DNA of 64,000 nt from Nocardia anaemiae NBRC 100462 (GCF_001612725.1 NZ_BDAZ01000060.1:34530-98529); one strand, 5' to 3'; counted from the first letter of the stretch, positions 16,539 to 25,600 are shown. A program made the numbers and translations. The notes: generated by a model not told the origin, from the sequence alone.

Positions 16539-18083
16539 TCAGCACTGCTGTTGGAATGGGAAGCACCGCACCGAGGGTGACTGGGGTGGTGCTGGTAGTT
16601 GCGGCAGCACAGCAGGCTCGGTACTCGATTCCGGGCTCGGCTGGACCACAGTGGGTTTCGGGTGCATACCTTCGGAAACAAGTAACCAGATCGTGGCGAC
16701 CACCACCCCGATCACCACGGCCGTCGCGAGCAGTTGCGGCAGGCCAGCGATGAGCTTCGACCCCGTGGCGAGCACGGTAGCGACACAGGTGCGCAGCACC
16801 GACGCCACCCGAGGAGTCGAACCTCGAGGTGTAGCCGCGGCGGCGGGAGCACTGCTCGGCCGCAACGATCGCAGAGGCTGCGGCTCGATCCTCGGCGGCG
16901 GTTCCCACCCGACTGCCGACGAATGCGGTGGCTCCGGCTCCGATATCGGCTGCGCCGCGACCATCGGCGGGGGCGCCGGTGCTGTCGACACTGGCTGCGG
17001 CTCGATGGCGGACCGAGGCCCCGACCCGGTCTCGGTCCAACGCTGCGGCTGCGCCACCGATCGCGGTTGCTGCTCAGCCGACGCCCAAGGCTGATTTTCC
17101 GAGGCCGCGGTAGCAACCAGAATCGGTGCGGTCGGTTTCGGCAACCAATTGCGCAGGCGCTGCTCTCGATGCGGACGACCGCGGCGGTCGAGGTCACGGC
17201 GGTGAGACGCAGGCACGTCCGACAACCCGTCGGACTCGATCCACGACGACCAACGGTCGGTGAATGCCGACGTCAACTGCGGAGTCGACGGAGCCGGTAT
17301 CGCATCCGGATGGTCAACCGGCGGTGGCTCCAACGGTACATATACCTGAATCTGCGGCTCCGTATCGGTACCGACTTCGGTCAGCGATACGCTTTCCGAC
17401 GGCTCCTCGTCGATGTCGGGGGGAAGCCATGGCGGGTATGGGGCCCCGGACGGTGATCTGTCCGACGACATGTGACCGTCGTCGGGAAGTTCGACGGCAC
17501 CGAGCGCGGACGCGGCCACCAGCACTCTCGAGGCGGGGCGCTCAGGTCGTCTGGTTTGCGACGGAAATCCTTCGGCCACCAGCTCTTCGATGGTTACCAC
17601 ATGCGAAAGGCCGAGCTCGCCGAGCAGTTCATATGTCTGTTCAGCAGTCCAGATCAGTTTCCGGTTCGCCGTTCGGAGGAACCAGGCTCGCAACTCCGTC
17701 GACGAGCCGAGAACCATGGTGCCGCTGGGCTTTCGCGATTCGATGTCCGGTGTGCCGGTCCCTTCACCGGGCGGCATCACCACGACCAGCCGGTCGACGA
17801 AGGCGTCCGGGTGCTGTCTGCGCACCAGCTGGCTCAGGTCGAATGGATCATCGTCGCGCAGCCGAATCGGCTCCGCATCGATTTCCTGCGCTTCGATCAC
17901 GACCACAGCGCGTGGTGTGATGACCACCACGTCCGTCTCAGCTGGGTCGCCGTCGTTTCCGCTGGGTATGGGATACCCCGAAACGGCAAGCCCGACAATG
18001 ACGTATTGGCCGTTCCAAGTCCGTATCCATTCGAGGACGCATTGTCGGGCCCCTTGCGTATCCCGTTCGTTGACAACCAGCAT
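16539..18083 (-). CDS. NERD-like, proline-rich, single-pass membrane protein
   Basis: A 514-residue protein starting MLVVNERDTQGARQCVLEWI, with GGAGG 9 bases before the ATG. The first 170 residues resemble the nuclease-related NERD domain: ETDVVVITPRAVVVIEAQ matches the E-x-D ... E-x-K pattern, but the final lysine is Gln66, so nuclease activity is doubtful. Residues 200-440 are low-complexity, rich in Pro, Ser and Glu. One membrane helix (LLATAVVIGVVVATIWLLV) lies near 447-469, followed by a short Pro-rich tail. Two in-frame upstream starts extend past the ribosome site and are less likely. Divergent from the DUF4189 gene. Confidence 0.65.
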   Translation of the reverse strand: MLVVNERDTQGARQCVLEWIRTWNGQYVIVGLAVSGYPIPSGNDGDPAETDVVVITPRAVVVIEAQEIDAEPIRLRDDDPFDLSQLVRRQHPDAFVDRLVVVMPPGEGTGTPDIESRKPSGTMVLGSSTELRAWFLRTANRKLIWTAEQTYELLGELGLSHVVTIEELVAEGFPSQTRRPERPASRVLVAASALGAVELPDDGHMSSDRSPSGAPYPPWLPPDIDEEPSESVSLTEVGTDTEPQIQVYVPLEPPPVDHPDAIPAPSTPQLTSAFTDRWSSWIESDGLSDVPASHRRDLDRRGRPHREQRLRNWLPKPTAPILVATAASENQPWASAEQQPRSVAQPQRWTETGSGPRSAIEPQPVSTAPAPPPMVAAQPISEPEPPHSSAVGWEPPPRIEPQPLRSLRPSSAPAAAATPRGSTPRVASVLRTCVATVLATGSKLIAGLPQLLATAVVIGVVVATIWLLVSEGMHPKPTVVQPSPESSTEPAVLPQLPAPPQSPSVRCFPFQQQC

Positions 18084-18362
18084 CGAGGTCACCCTCCATC
18101 TCGCCTGGACAGTCGACCCCACAACGGTATGCACCGCACACCACGCGCGAGAATGCGAAAGGCACTCAAAGAGCAGGGTTTTGGCGACAAAAGGTGTCAC
18201 TGTATCGGCGCGTCGGCAGGAGTGTCGGAGGCGTTGGGATCTCCGACCAGGGGGCGCTGGTCTACGGTTGTTCAGCTCTGGTGATACAAAGATTTGGACA
18301 ATTCGGATCGAAACGGTGAGGATTCGAGCCGAAGCTATTTTCGGAACTGGGGAGCGCAACAC

Positions 18363-18800
18363 ATGTCACTATCGTCCAAGGCCGCCATGGGTCTGGTGGC
18401 CGCGTCCGCGGGTGCGTTCGTCGCCGCCGGGACCGGTGCCGCACAGGCGGACGAGGGCCTCTACGGCTCGCTGGCGATTTCGGTCTCATCGCGCGGTGAT
18501 GCGACCCTCGGATGGGCGTACGACTACTCGAACTGGGCGGATTCGGACCGTGCCGCGGTGCAGCAGTGCGGTCTGTCCAGCTGCCACGTCATCGTGCAGT
18601 TCGCCAATGCGTGCGCGGCCGTCGCCCGCAATGGCGATGATCACCTGGGCTGGGCTTGGGCGCCGACCCGGGCCGAGGCCGAGCAGCAGGCGATCGCCAA
18701 TGCCGGGCCGACCGCACCGCCGCCACTGCTGAACTTCGGCAGCTCGGTGCCGCGCGAACCGCGCATCGTCGATTCGCAGTGCACCGCGAACGCGAGCTGA
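18363..18800 (+). CDS. secreted DUF4189 domain protein
   Basis: A 145-residue exported protein. The ATG at 18363 gives MSLSSKAAMGLVAASAGAFV and a typical Sec signal peptide ending near AAQADEG. The mature part has the DUF4189 pattern GSLAISVSSRGDATLGWAYD, then paired cysteines in QQCGLSSCHVIVQFANACAA, and GWAWAPTRAEAEQQA. This family is common in mycobacteria and nocardiae, and no activity is known to me. An upstream in-frame start at 18294 would hide the signal peptide. The gene ends at a strong terminator. Confidence 0.85.
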   Translation: MSLSSKAAMGLVAASAGAFVAAGTGAAQADEGLYGSLAISVSSRGDATLGWAYDYSNWADSDRAAVQQCGLSSCHVIVQFANACAAVARNGDDHLGWAWAPTRAEAEQQAIANAGPTAPPPLLNFGSSVPREPRIVDSQCTANAS

Positions 18801-18808
18801 CGGAAAAA

Positions 18809-18849
18809 CGAATGCGCTCTCGACACGGATCGTGTCGAGAGCGCATTCG
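18809..18849. terminator. 19-bp perfect hairpin between convergent genes
   Basis: Arms 18809-18827 and 18831-18849 are perfectly complementary around a 3-base loop (GAT). It lies between the convergent DUF4189 and metI genes and should stop transcription from both sides. There is no long T-tract, as is usual in actinobacteria. Confidence 0.85.
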
Positions 18850-18869
18850 GATGTGGCCGCGCCGAGGGA

Positions 18870-19532
18870 TCAGCGGCGCAGCACCTTGCGGGCAATGATA
18901 TTGCCCAGGAACTGAATCCCCTGAACGCCGACGATAATGATCAACGTGGCGACCAGGGTGACCTGCCAGTCGAAGCGCTGATACCCGTAGACCAGCGCGA
19001 AATCGCCGAGCCCACCGCCGCCGACCGTGCCGGCCATCGCGGACATATCGACGATGGCGATCACCACGAAGGTATAGCCGAGCACCAAGGGGCCCAACGC
19101 TTCCGGGATCAGCAGCGTCAGAATGATCCGCAGCGGACCGGCGCCGACGGCCCTGGCCGCCTCGATCACGCCCGGATCCACCGTGATCAGATTCTGCTCC
19201 ACAATGCGGGCGATGCCGAAGGATGCCGCCACGATCATGACGAAGGCCGCGGCCTCCGTGCCGATCGTCGTCCCGACCACTTCGAGGGTGACCGGACCGA
19301 GCGCCGCCAGCAGGATGATGAACGGAATCGGCCGGACCACATTCACCAACACATTGAGCAGCACATTGATCGGCGCATTCGCCAGCAGCCCACCCTTGCG
19401 TGTGGTGTAGAGGGCGGTGCCGAGCAACAGCCCGATCAATCCACCGACCACGAAGGTGAGCAGCACCAGATAGATGGTGGTGCCGATGGCCTCGGTCAGT
19501 ACCGGCCGGAGTTTGTCCCAATCGGTATGCAC
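18870..19532 (-). CDS. metI: methionine ABC transporter permease MetI
   Basis: A 220-residue inner-membrane permease for D/L-methionine uptake. It starts at the GTG at 19532 (VHTDWDKLRPVLTEAIGTTI) with AAAGGAG 6 bases upstream. Five membrane segments are seen. The ABC coupling loop EAARAVGAGPLRIILTLLIP interacts with MetN. A longer in-frame start inside the metN end is unlikely. It is the last gene of metQ-metN-metI, with a 52-base spacer after metN that carries a dispersed repeat. Confidence 0.92.
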   Translation of the reverse strand: MHTDWDKLRPVLTEAIGTTIYLVLLTFVVGGLIGLLLGTALYTTRKGGLLANAPINVLLNVLVNVVRPIPFIILLAALGPVTLEVVGTTIGTEAAAFVMIVAASFGIARIVEQNLITVDPGVIEAARAVGAGPLRIILTLLIPEALGPLVLGYTFVVIAIVDMSAMAGTVGGGGLGDFALVYGYQRFDWQVTLVATLIIIVGVQGIQFLGNIIARKVLRR

Positions 19533-19560
19533 GAGTTCTCCTTTCAGCCGACGCAGATCG

Positions 19561-19587
19561 TTTCCAGCGACCTGCGAGCAGTCGCTA
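19561..19587 (+). repeat. dispersed 27-bp stem-loop repeat, copy 1
   Basis: This 27-base element has the core GACCTGCGAGCAGTCGCTA. It matches copies at 34404-34430 and 62099-62125 at 22 or more positions, all in the same orientation. The arms AGCGAC/GTCGCT and TGC/GCA can fold with one bulged base. Its last three bases supply the TAG stop codon of metN. Confidence 0.7.
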
Positions 19588-20595
19588 GCGGCGATCGAGC
19601 CGCTCGACCACCTCGTCCACATCGTCATCCGAACCGTGCAATGCCAGCGTCACGCTGCCGAATGTCCTGTCCTGCAACGTACTCACCCCGCCGTACACCA
19701 CCTCGAACTCGACGCCCGCATGCGCGGCCGCGGCCAGCGCCGCACCTATCCCGCGCTTGTCATCGATATCCACGGTGACCAACCGCCCGCCGTGTAGCTC
19801 ACCGAGTCGCCGCAGCTCGTCGGCATCGGGCCGATTGCGCAGCACGGTCTCCACGAACGACTGCGTCGGCACCCCCCGCGGGGTCGCGAAAACCTCGAAG
19901 GTGCTGGCCAATTCGACGATCTTGCCCTCCGCGAGCACCGCGACCCGATCGGCCACCGCGCGGATCACATCCATCTCGTGCGTGATCACCACGATGGTCA
20001 CGCCGAGTTCGCGATTGATCTTCTTCAGCAACCGCAGCACCTCACCGGTGGTTTCCGGGTCCAGCGCGGAGGTCGATTCGTCGGCGAGCAGCAGTGACGG
20101 CGAGGTCGCCAGCGCCCGGGCGATGCCGACCCGCTGCTTCTGACCACCCGAGAGCTGATCCGGATAACTGCGAGCCTTATCGGCGAGTCCGACGAACTCG
20201 AGCAGCTCCTCGACTCGCGCCTTGCGTTCGGCGCGCTTCCAGCCCGCGACCTTCAGCGGATACTCGATATTGCCTGCGGCCGTGCGCGATCGGAATAGGT
20301 TGAACTGCTGGAACACCATGCCGATATTCCGGCGGATGCGGCGCACCTCGGCCTCCCGCACACCCGTGATGGGCGTGCCGGAGACCTCGATGGTGCCGGT
20401 GGTCGGCTTCTCCAATGCGTTGATCAGCCGGACCAACGTGCTCTTGCCCGCGCCGGAATAGCCGATCACACCGAAGATTTCGCCCTGTTCGATCCGCAGG
20501 TCGATATGGTCGAGCGCGACCTGCTTATCCGTGCCCTTGCCGAAAACCTTGGTGACCGCGCGGAATTGCACCGCAGGAACTGTCTGCTCGCTCAC
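19585..20595 (-). CDS. metN: methionine ABC transporter ATPase MetN
   Basis: A 336-residue ATPase that powers methionine import. It has Walker A GVIGYSGAGKSTLVRL, the Q-loop VFQQFNLF, signature LSGGQKQRVGIA, Walker B LLLADESTSALD and ITHEMDVI. The C-terminal NIL domain (residues 255-336, GRLVTVDIDDKRGIGAAL) is the family's methionine-sensing regulatory domain. The ATG at 20595 overlaps the metQ stop. The gene ends inside a dispersed repeat, so its stop context may vary between strains. Confidence 0.94.
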   Translation of the reverse strand: MSEQTVPAVQFRAVTKVFGKGTDKQVALDHIDLRIEQGEIFGVIGYSGAGKSTLVRLINALEKPTTGTIEVSGTPITGVREAEVRRIRRNIGMVFQQFNLFRSRTAAGNIEYPLKVAGWKRAERKARVEELLEFVGLADKARSYPDQLSGGQKQRVGIARALATSPSLLLADESTSALDPETTGEVLRLLKKINRELGVTIVVITHEMDVIRAVADRVAVLAEGKIVELASTFEVFATPRGVPTQSFVETVLRNRPDADELRRLGELHGGRLVTVDIDDKRGIGAALAAAAHAGVEFEVVYGGVSTLQDRTFGSVTLALHGSDDDVDEVVERLDRR

Positions 20596-21467
20596 TTGCC
20601 ATCTTTGACGGTCTGCTGCACCCTGGCCAGGATCTGCTCCAGCTCGGGTCCGCTGCGCTTCACTTCGACCGCGGTGTTCTTGGTGACCTCGGCATGCGCT
20701 TGCTGCACGTCCGGATCGTGCCAGAGCTGGGCCACCTTCTGATAGAGCTCGTTGTTCTTGTCCTCGGCCCTGGAGACCACGACATTGATGTACGGCTCGG
20801 CCGCCGGATTCTTCGGATCATCCTTGTAGAGCGCCGAATTGGGGTCGATGCCGGAGCGGTCGAGGAAGGTGTTGTTGATGATCGATCCGTCGACCGAGGC
20901 CAGTGAGAGCGCGGTCTGCGCCGCGTCCACCGGGGTCACCTTGACCTTGGACGCTCCCTTATCGATATCGGCGGGCGTCGGCGCCTTGCTGACGCCGGAG
21001 AGCTTCAGCAAACCGGCAGCTTGCAGTACGAACAATGCCCGCGCCTGATTTGTCGGATCGTTCGGGATCGCGATCTCGGCGCCCTGCGGCAGATCCGCGA
21101 GCGACTTGTGCTTCTTGGAATAGAGCCCGAGCGGCACGATGTAGGTGGAGGCGATCGGCGTCAGGGTGTCGTTGTTGGCGACGTTATAGGCGCCGAGGAA
21201 CTGCAGATGCTGGAACAGATTGAGATCGATCTGCTTCTGCGACAGTGCGAGATTCGGCTGCTTGTAATCGGAGAAGTTGGTGATTCGCAGGGTGATGCCC
21301 TGTGCCTTGGCCTTTTCCTCGAAGACGTCCCAGGCGTGATCCTTGTCGGTGGTGCCGATGCGCACTACGTTGTCGGAGGAAGCCTTGTCGTCGCTGCCGC
21401 ACGCCGTCAGGGTGAGGGCCGCGGTGGCTACCAGGACCGGGATCGCGAGTACCCGATGGAATTTCAC
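20592..21467 (-). CDS. metQ: methionine-binding lipoprotein MetQ
   Basis: A 291-residue NlpA/MetQ-type substrate-binding lipoprotein. The signal peptide ends in the lipobox LTAC (ALTLTACGSDD). The body has the family pattern DHAWDVFEEKAKAQGITLRI, FSDYKQPNLALSQKQIDLNL and FQHLQFLGAYN. It is first in metQ-metN-metI, with a 4-base overlap to metN. It is divergent from a second MetQ-like gene, 131 bases away. Confidence 0.93.
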   Translation of the reverse strand: MKFHRVLAIPVLVATAALTLTACGSDDKASSDNVVRIGTTDKDHAWDVFEEKAKAQGITLRITNFSDYKQPNLALSQKQIDLNLFQHLQFLGAYNVANNDTLTPIASTYIVPLGLYSKKHKSLADLPQGAEIAIPNDPTNQARALFVLQAAGLLKLSGVSKAPTPADIDKGASKVKVTPVDAAQTALSLASVDGSIINNTFLDRSGIDPNSALYKDDPKNPAAEPYINVVVSRAEDKNNELYQKVAQLWHDPDVQQAHAEVTKNTAVEVKRSGPELEQILARVQQTVKDGK

Positions 21468-21598
21468 TCGTGCTCCCGAATGCTTGTCGCAATATGAACC
21501 CGGTAATCCAAGCGATGCGTCCGGGGGGCGGACAACGGTTTGGATTGTGCTGAGCGAAACCCTGGCAACTAGTTGGACGGGCGTCTAGGTTGCCTGCA

Positions 21599-22465
21599 AT
21601 GCGATTGCTGCGCCGTGCTCTGGTGATTCCCCTGCTTCTTGCCCTGGCCGCCGGTGGGGTCGCGTGTGGTGGGGAGCACCATCCCGATGTGGTGCGCATC
21701 GGTGTGAACGACATTTCGCTGCCGCATTGGGATGTCTACAAGAAGAAGGCCGCCGAACAAGGCATCGCCGTGGAGTTCGTCAACTTCACCGACTACAACC
21801 AGCCGAATCCCGCACTGGCACAACGTCGGATCGATCTCAATAAATTCCAGCACGTGCGGTATCTGGCCAACTACAACGTCCGCAATAACGACACCCTGGT
21901 GCCGATCGGTGCGACCGAGATCTACCCGCTCACGCTGTACTCACGCAAGCACAAGTCGGTGGCGCAGATCCCCAAGGGCGGCCAGATCACGCTGAGCAAC
22001 AACCCCGCCAACCAGGTCCGCCCGCTGCTCGGCTTGGCCGCCGCCGGACTGATCGTGCTGAAGGGCGGTGCCAGTTGGGATTCGAAGCTCGAGGATGTGG
22101 ATGCCGACGCATCGCGGGTGACGCTGAAGACCATCGATCCGACGCTGACCGCGCAGTCGCTGGAAAGCGTCGACGCCGCGTTCGTCGATGACACCTTCGC
22201 CCGCCCCGCGGGGCTGACCAAGAACGAGACCATCTTCACCGACGATCCGGAACGCCCGGAGCTGAAGCAGTACATCAATATCTTCGCCGCCCGCGCCGAA
22301 GACAAGGACAACCCGAAACTGCTCGCGCTGGTGAAGCTTTACCACGACCCCGAGGTCGAGGCGGCCATCCGAGCAGAGGCCGGATTCCAGGGCATCTTCA
22401 AGACGAATGATGCGGCGGATCTGCAAGCGACGCTGACGGAGTTGGAGGCCGAGTTCCGCAAATGA
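21599..22465 (+). CDS. second MetQ/NlpA-type lipoprotein
   Basis: A 288-residue paralogue of the neighbouring MetQ. The ATG at 21599 gives MRLLRRALVIPLLLALAAGG and the lipobox VAC. The binding core DYNQPNPALAQRRIDLNKFQ and NNPANQVRPLLGL follow the family. A -10-like TAGGTT lies 8 bases before the ATG, suggesting a leaderless message. It is not next to its own ATPase or permease on this strand, so it probably feeds the divergent MetNI. Many substitutions relative to MetQ suggest different ligand preference (inference). Confidence 0.88.
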   Translation: MRLLRRALVIPLLLALAAGGVACGGEHHPDVVRIGVNDISLPHWDVYKKKAAEQGIAVEFVNFTDYNQPNPALAQRRIDLNKFQHVRYLANYNVRNNDTLVPIGATEIYPLTLYSRKHKSVAQIPKGGQITLSNNPANQVRPLLGLAAAGLIVLKGGASWDSKLEDVDADASRVTLKTIDPTLTAQSLESVDAAFVDDTFARPAGLTKNETIFTDDPERPELKQYINIFAARAEDKDNPKLLALVKLYHDPEVEAAIRAEAGFQGIFKTNDAADLQATLTELEAEFRK

Positions 22466-22474
22466 GCGGTGCGG

Positions 22475-23524
22475 TCACTCCGTGTATTCGGTGCCTGCCG
22501 CGGCGATGACGCGAGCCGCCTCGCGGGGGGCATTGATATTGGGTTGCAGGGCACGGGATCCGGCGAGTTTTGTGCGCAGGTGTTCGGCGACCGTGATCGG
22601 GGCATACTTACTGCCCGCACCGATGCAGGAGGGGAGCGTTTCGATGACGGCGTCCGGATTGCCGTCGTGGAAAAAGGCCGCACTGCGGCGTCTTTGGATG
22701 GTGCCGTCGGTGATGGGCGGCATGACGCGATGCAGGGTAGACAGCCAGCGTTCGTTGGTCCAGCGCGCCATCAGATCGCCGAGGTTGACCAGCAAGGCAT
22801 TGTCGGCGGGTTGTACATCGTGCCAACGGTTGTCGGCGCCGACAACCTGGAGGCCTGGGACCTGGTCGGCCCACAACACGGTGACGATGCCATAGTCGGT
22901 GTGTTCACCCATACCGGTGAGTTCGCCGTCGAGATCCACGGCGCCGGGTGGCAGCGCGTAGTTGTTCATCCGCAGGACGTCGAGGGAGTGGTCGGTGAAC
23001 GGGGTGAAATAGCCCGGTGGCAGTTCGAGGGCGTCGGCGAAGATGGTGGTGAGGGTTCGCGCGATGCGGGCGGCGTGCGCGAAGTAGGTCTGCACGGGTG
23101 TGCGGAAGCCGGGAACCTCTGTCGGCCAGAGGTTTTCGGCGTAGTCACTGGTGGACAACTCGACCTCCGGATAGGCGGCCGCCGGGATGCCCACATTGAA
23201 TGCCTCGAAGTAATCGTTCATGCGACTGGCGGATGTGACGCCGAGGCTCAGACTGAGGCTCTCGCTCTTGGGTGGTGAGTAGCCGCGATTGATTTCGGGC
23301 GGGGTGCGATAGCCCTGTTTTGTCGCGGGATCGAGGTCGAAGAAGCTGTCGAGCGCGGCCGCGAAGTCGTCGACCACCGGCTGCGGGATGGCGTGGCCGG
23401 TGATCTGCATGAAGCCGACCGTGCTCGCGGCGGTGTCGATTTCGCGGGCGACAGCCCGGCGTTCCTCCGCGGAACCACCGGCGACATAGCAGGAGATATC
23501 GATGACTGGTACTTGGAATTCCAC
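22475..23524 (-). CDS. 2-oxoglutarate/Fe(II) oxygenase, isopenicillin-N-synthase family
   Basis: A 349-residue non-haem iron oxygenase. The N-terminal DIOX domain begins VPVIDISCYV and contains GFMQITGHAIP. The Fe(II)-2OG domain has the metal triad His and Asp in GMGEHTDYG and His in STLHRVM, with the 2OG-binding Arg in RRRSAAFF. The closest known folds are IPNS, gibberellin and flavonoid oxygenases; the substrate is unknown. A GGGAAGGAC site precedes the ATG at 23524. It is convergent with the second metQ, 9 bases apart. Confidence 0.88.
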   Translation of the reverse strand: MEFQVPVIDISCYVAGGSAEERRAVAREIDTAASTVGFMQITGHAIPQPVVDDFAAALDSFFDLDPATKQGYRTPPEINRGYSPPKSESLSLSLGVTSASRMNDYFEAFNVGIPAAAYPEVELSTSDYAENLWPTEVPGFRTPVQTYFAHAARIARTLTTIFADALELPPGYFTPFTDHSLDVLRMNNYALPPGAVDLDGELTGMGEHTDYGIVTVLWADQVPGLQVVGADNRWHDVQPADNALLVNLGDLMARWTNERWLSTLHRVMPPITDGTIQRRRSAAFFHDGNPDAVIETLPSCIGAGSKYAPITVAEHLRTKLAGSRALQPNINAPREAARVIAAAGTEYTE

Positions 23525-23737
23525 GGCGGTGTCCTTCCCTCGACAACATAGTAATAATAGGCGACAGCAATCAGAATCTGCTGGTCAGGCCAGGCGGGCC
23601 CGTCCCGGCGACCATGCCGACCGCTGGCGTCTGGTCCATGACGAGCCAGCCGAGGTATTGCTGGTCGTGGCGTATCCCTCCGGATTCCGCTGGGCGATTC
23701 GCCAGCGCGGCCGGGCCGCAGCGGCGATGATTTCCGG

Positions 23738-24370
23738 GTGGACGACATCACGTATCGGGACACCCGGCTCGCGCTGCACGCGGTGGGGGAGTTGTTGATC
23801 GCGGGCCCACAATATCGGCGGTTCGGCACCATCCGACTACGCGCAGTGCACGGTGGTTTCGGCGGTGCGCAGTGGCCGGTGTCGGTGGTCGGCACCGATC
23901 TGGTGTGGCCGGAGGGCCGGGTCGCGCTCGCGGGCACCTTCGACAAGGTCGCCGCCGCCGCTGGCTTCCAACCCGAGGCACCGGTCAATGTCTACGCCGA
24001 CACCACCGGAGTCGACCCCGACGACCGACTCGCGGTCGATCCGGAGGCCGCGGGCATCATCGCGGACTGGTTCGCACTCGGGGATTCGACGCTGCGCTGC
24101 ACGGCGCCCGATGTCATCCCGGTACTGTGGCCGGAGCATTTCGATCTGTCGAGCACGGTCAACGAGGTCAATTACGGTGTGTCACCGGGAGATTCGGCGC
24201 ATCCGGGACCGTACGCCTATGTCGGCCCATGGACGGCGCGCAGCGGCGAATTCTGGAATGCCCCGTTCGGCGCGCTGCGCTCGCGCGAGGAGGTGAACAA
24301 CGCCGCCGCACTCCTCGACTTCTTCGAAGAGGGCAAAGCGCGGGCCGCCGAGTCCCTACCCGGCGAGTGA
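23738..24370 (+). CDS. conserved hypothetical protein, 210 residues
   Basis: I do not recognise this family. It starts at a GTG (23738) right after an in-frame stop, and begins MDDITYRDTRLALHAVGELL. The fold looks alpha/beta, with aromatic-rich segments VIPVLWPEHFDLSSTVNEVN and AYVGPWTARSGEFWNAPFGA, and a helical C-terminus. There is no signal peptide or membrane helix. It ends 15 bases inside the end of the convergent XRE regulator gene. Third-position GC is high, supporting coding. Confidence 0.7.
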   Translation: MDDITYRDTRLALHAVGELLIAGPQYRRFGTIRLRAVHGGFGGAQWPVSVVGTDLVWPEGRVALAGTFDKVAAAAGFQPEAPVNVYADTTGVDPDDRLAVDPEAAGIIADWFALGDSTLRCTAPDVIPVLWPEHFDLSSTVNEVNYGVSPGDSAHPGPYAYVGPWTARSGEFWNAPFGALRSREEVNNAAALLDFFEEGKARAAESLPGE

Positions 24371-25135
24371 GTGCAGGTATGCGCTGGTGGTTTGATCGGC
24401 GGGAAAGTAGGACTCGATGGCGATCTCATCGAGGGTCACATCGAAGGCCGCGCCGAACCGCATGATCGCATTGAACAGTGACAGCTGCGTGCCGCGATGC
24501 TCGAACTGGATCGGCAGTGCGACCTCAGACGGATCGATCTGCAGGACAACGTCATCCGACCCGAACGTACTCAGTTCAGCATGCAGCGCTGCCAATTCGG
24601 GATCGCCGGACAGCTCGGCCTGCCGCGCGAGCCGTGGCAGCATGAAACCGCGCACCTGTTCGATATTCCGCACGCGCGACGCGAAGCCCTTGGGATGCAG
24701 ACCGATTCGCATCATATTGATCGGCGGCTCCAACAGCTCCGCAGCCACACCCTCGAAGAAAACCTCCGCCGCGGCATTGGCGAACAACAGATTCCAGTGT
24801 CGATCGATGGCCAACGCCGGAAACGGTTCATGGGCATCGAGTACCCGCCGGACCGCGGCACGCGCCTGGGCAAGATCCGGGTCGTCGAGTGCGCGATGCC
24901 GGTAGGTCGGCGCATACCCGGCCGCGACCAGCAACCGGTTACGCTCGCGCAGGGGAATGTCCAGATGTCGGGCGAACCGCTCGACCATCGCCGGGCTCGG
25001 CACGGTGCGTCCGGTCTCCACGAAACTCACATGCCGCGTCGAAATGCCCGACTGCACGGACAAGTCGAGCTGACTGAGTCCGCGTCGCAGCCGCCACTCG
25101 CGCAGCAGCGCGCCGACGGGACGTTCGCTATCCAC
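24356..25135 (-). CDS. XRE-family regulator with MmyB-type ligand-binding domain
   Basis: A 259-residue transcription regulator. The GTG start at 25135 gives VDSERPVGALLREWRLRRGL, and the HTH covers about residues 8-65 (LSQLDLSVQSGISTRHVSFV). The rest is the MmyB-like, PAS-type domain thought to bind fatty-acid-like ligands: AIDRHWNLLFANAAAEVFF, then LPIQFEHRGTQLSLFNAIMRF. It is divergent from a small SnoaL-like gene, with an array of inverted repeats between them, so it probably controls that gene and itself. Confidence 0.88.
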   Translation of the reverse strand: MDSERPVGALLREWRLRRGLSQLDLSVQSGISTRHVSFVETGRTVPSPAMVERFARHLDIPLRERNRLLVAAGYAPTYRHRALDDPDLAQARAAVRRVLDAHEPFPALAIDRHWNLLFANAAAEVFFEGVAAELLEPPINMMRIGLHPKGFASRVRNIEQVRGFMLPRLARQAELSGDPELAALHAELSTFGSDDVVLQIDPSEVALPIQFEHRGTQLSLFNAIMRFGAAFDVTLDEIAIESYFPADQTTSAYLHSLAG

Positions 25136-25169
25136 CCGGCCAGTATCACCACACCGCGCGCGGGCCGCC

Positions 25170-25199
25170 ATTACATGCCTGGTAATCGACAGGCTTACC
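25170..25199. promoter_or_regulatory. inverted-repeat array between XRE regulator and SnoaL-like gene
   Basis: Three overlapping dyads occur: ATTAC (25170) with GTAAT (25182), GCCTG with CAGGC, and GGTAA with TTACC (ends 25199). Such clusters are typical of HTH regulator sites. Its place in the 87-bp divergent gap supports an operator for the XRE protein. There is no direct evidence. Confidence 0.45.
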
Positions 25200-25222
25200 G
25201 CGCGCTTGCGACGGTTACCGAC

Positions 25223-25600
25223 ATGACGAACAACCTGGCAACCCGCAATAAGGATCTGGTACTGCACGGCCTCGCCGAGTTCAGTAGGGGCAATATCGAA
25301 GTACTCCGAAAACTGTTGCACGAGAACTTCATCGAGCACAGTCCGGGCAATCCGTCCGGCCGCGACGCCTTCATCGAGTTCACCGCGAACGCGCCGGTCG
25401 CCTCCGCCCGACTCGACATCAAACGGGTCGTCGCCGATGACGAATACGCGGTCGTGCACTACCACATGATCGCGCCCGACGATGCCCGCGGCGTGGCGGT
25501 GGTGGATATCTGGCGGCTGGTCGACGGCGTGATCACCGAGCACTGGGATGTCGTACAACCGGTGCCCGACGCCGACCAGCTCCCACACGGCATGTTCTGA
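25223..25600 (+). CDS. SnoaL-like / NTF2-fold small protein
   Basis: A 125-residue protein of the SnoaL-like cone fold, a family that includes cyclases, isomerases and many uncharacterised proteins. It begins MTNNLATRNKDLVLHGLAEF. The hallmarks are the N-terminal helix, FIEHSPGNPSGRDAFIEFT and the C-terminal strand set GVAVVDIWRLVDGVITEHWD. Family members of this branch often have no known substrate. It is divergent from, and probably regulated by, the XRE/MmyB protein. Confidence 0.82.
   Translation: MTNNLATRNKDLVLHGLAEFSRGNIEVLRKLLHENFIEHSPGNPSGRDAFIEFTANAPVASARLDIKRVVADDEYAVVHYHMIAPDDARGVAVVDIWRLVDGVITEHWDVVQPVPDADQLPHGMF

Noticed and set aside
21468..21598. Possible SAM riboswitch in the gap between the two metQ genes
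   Set aside because: A short CCCTGGCAAC string recalls the SAM-I core, but the flanking helices and pseudoknot partners could not be found on either strand.
23502..23798. Short plus-strand frame before the 210-residue hypothetical gene
   Set aside because: Atypical Arg/Ser-rich composition, and it overlaps the better-supported genes at both ends in other frames.
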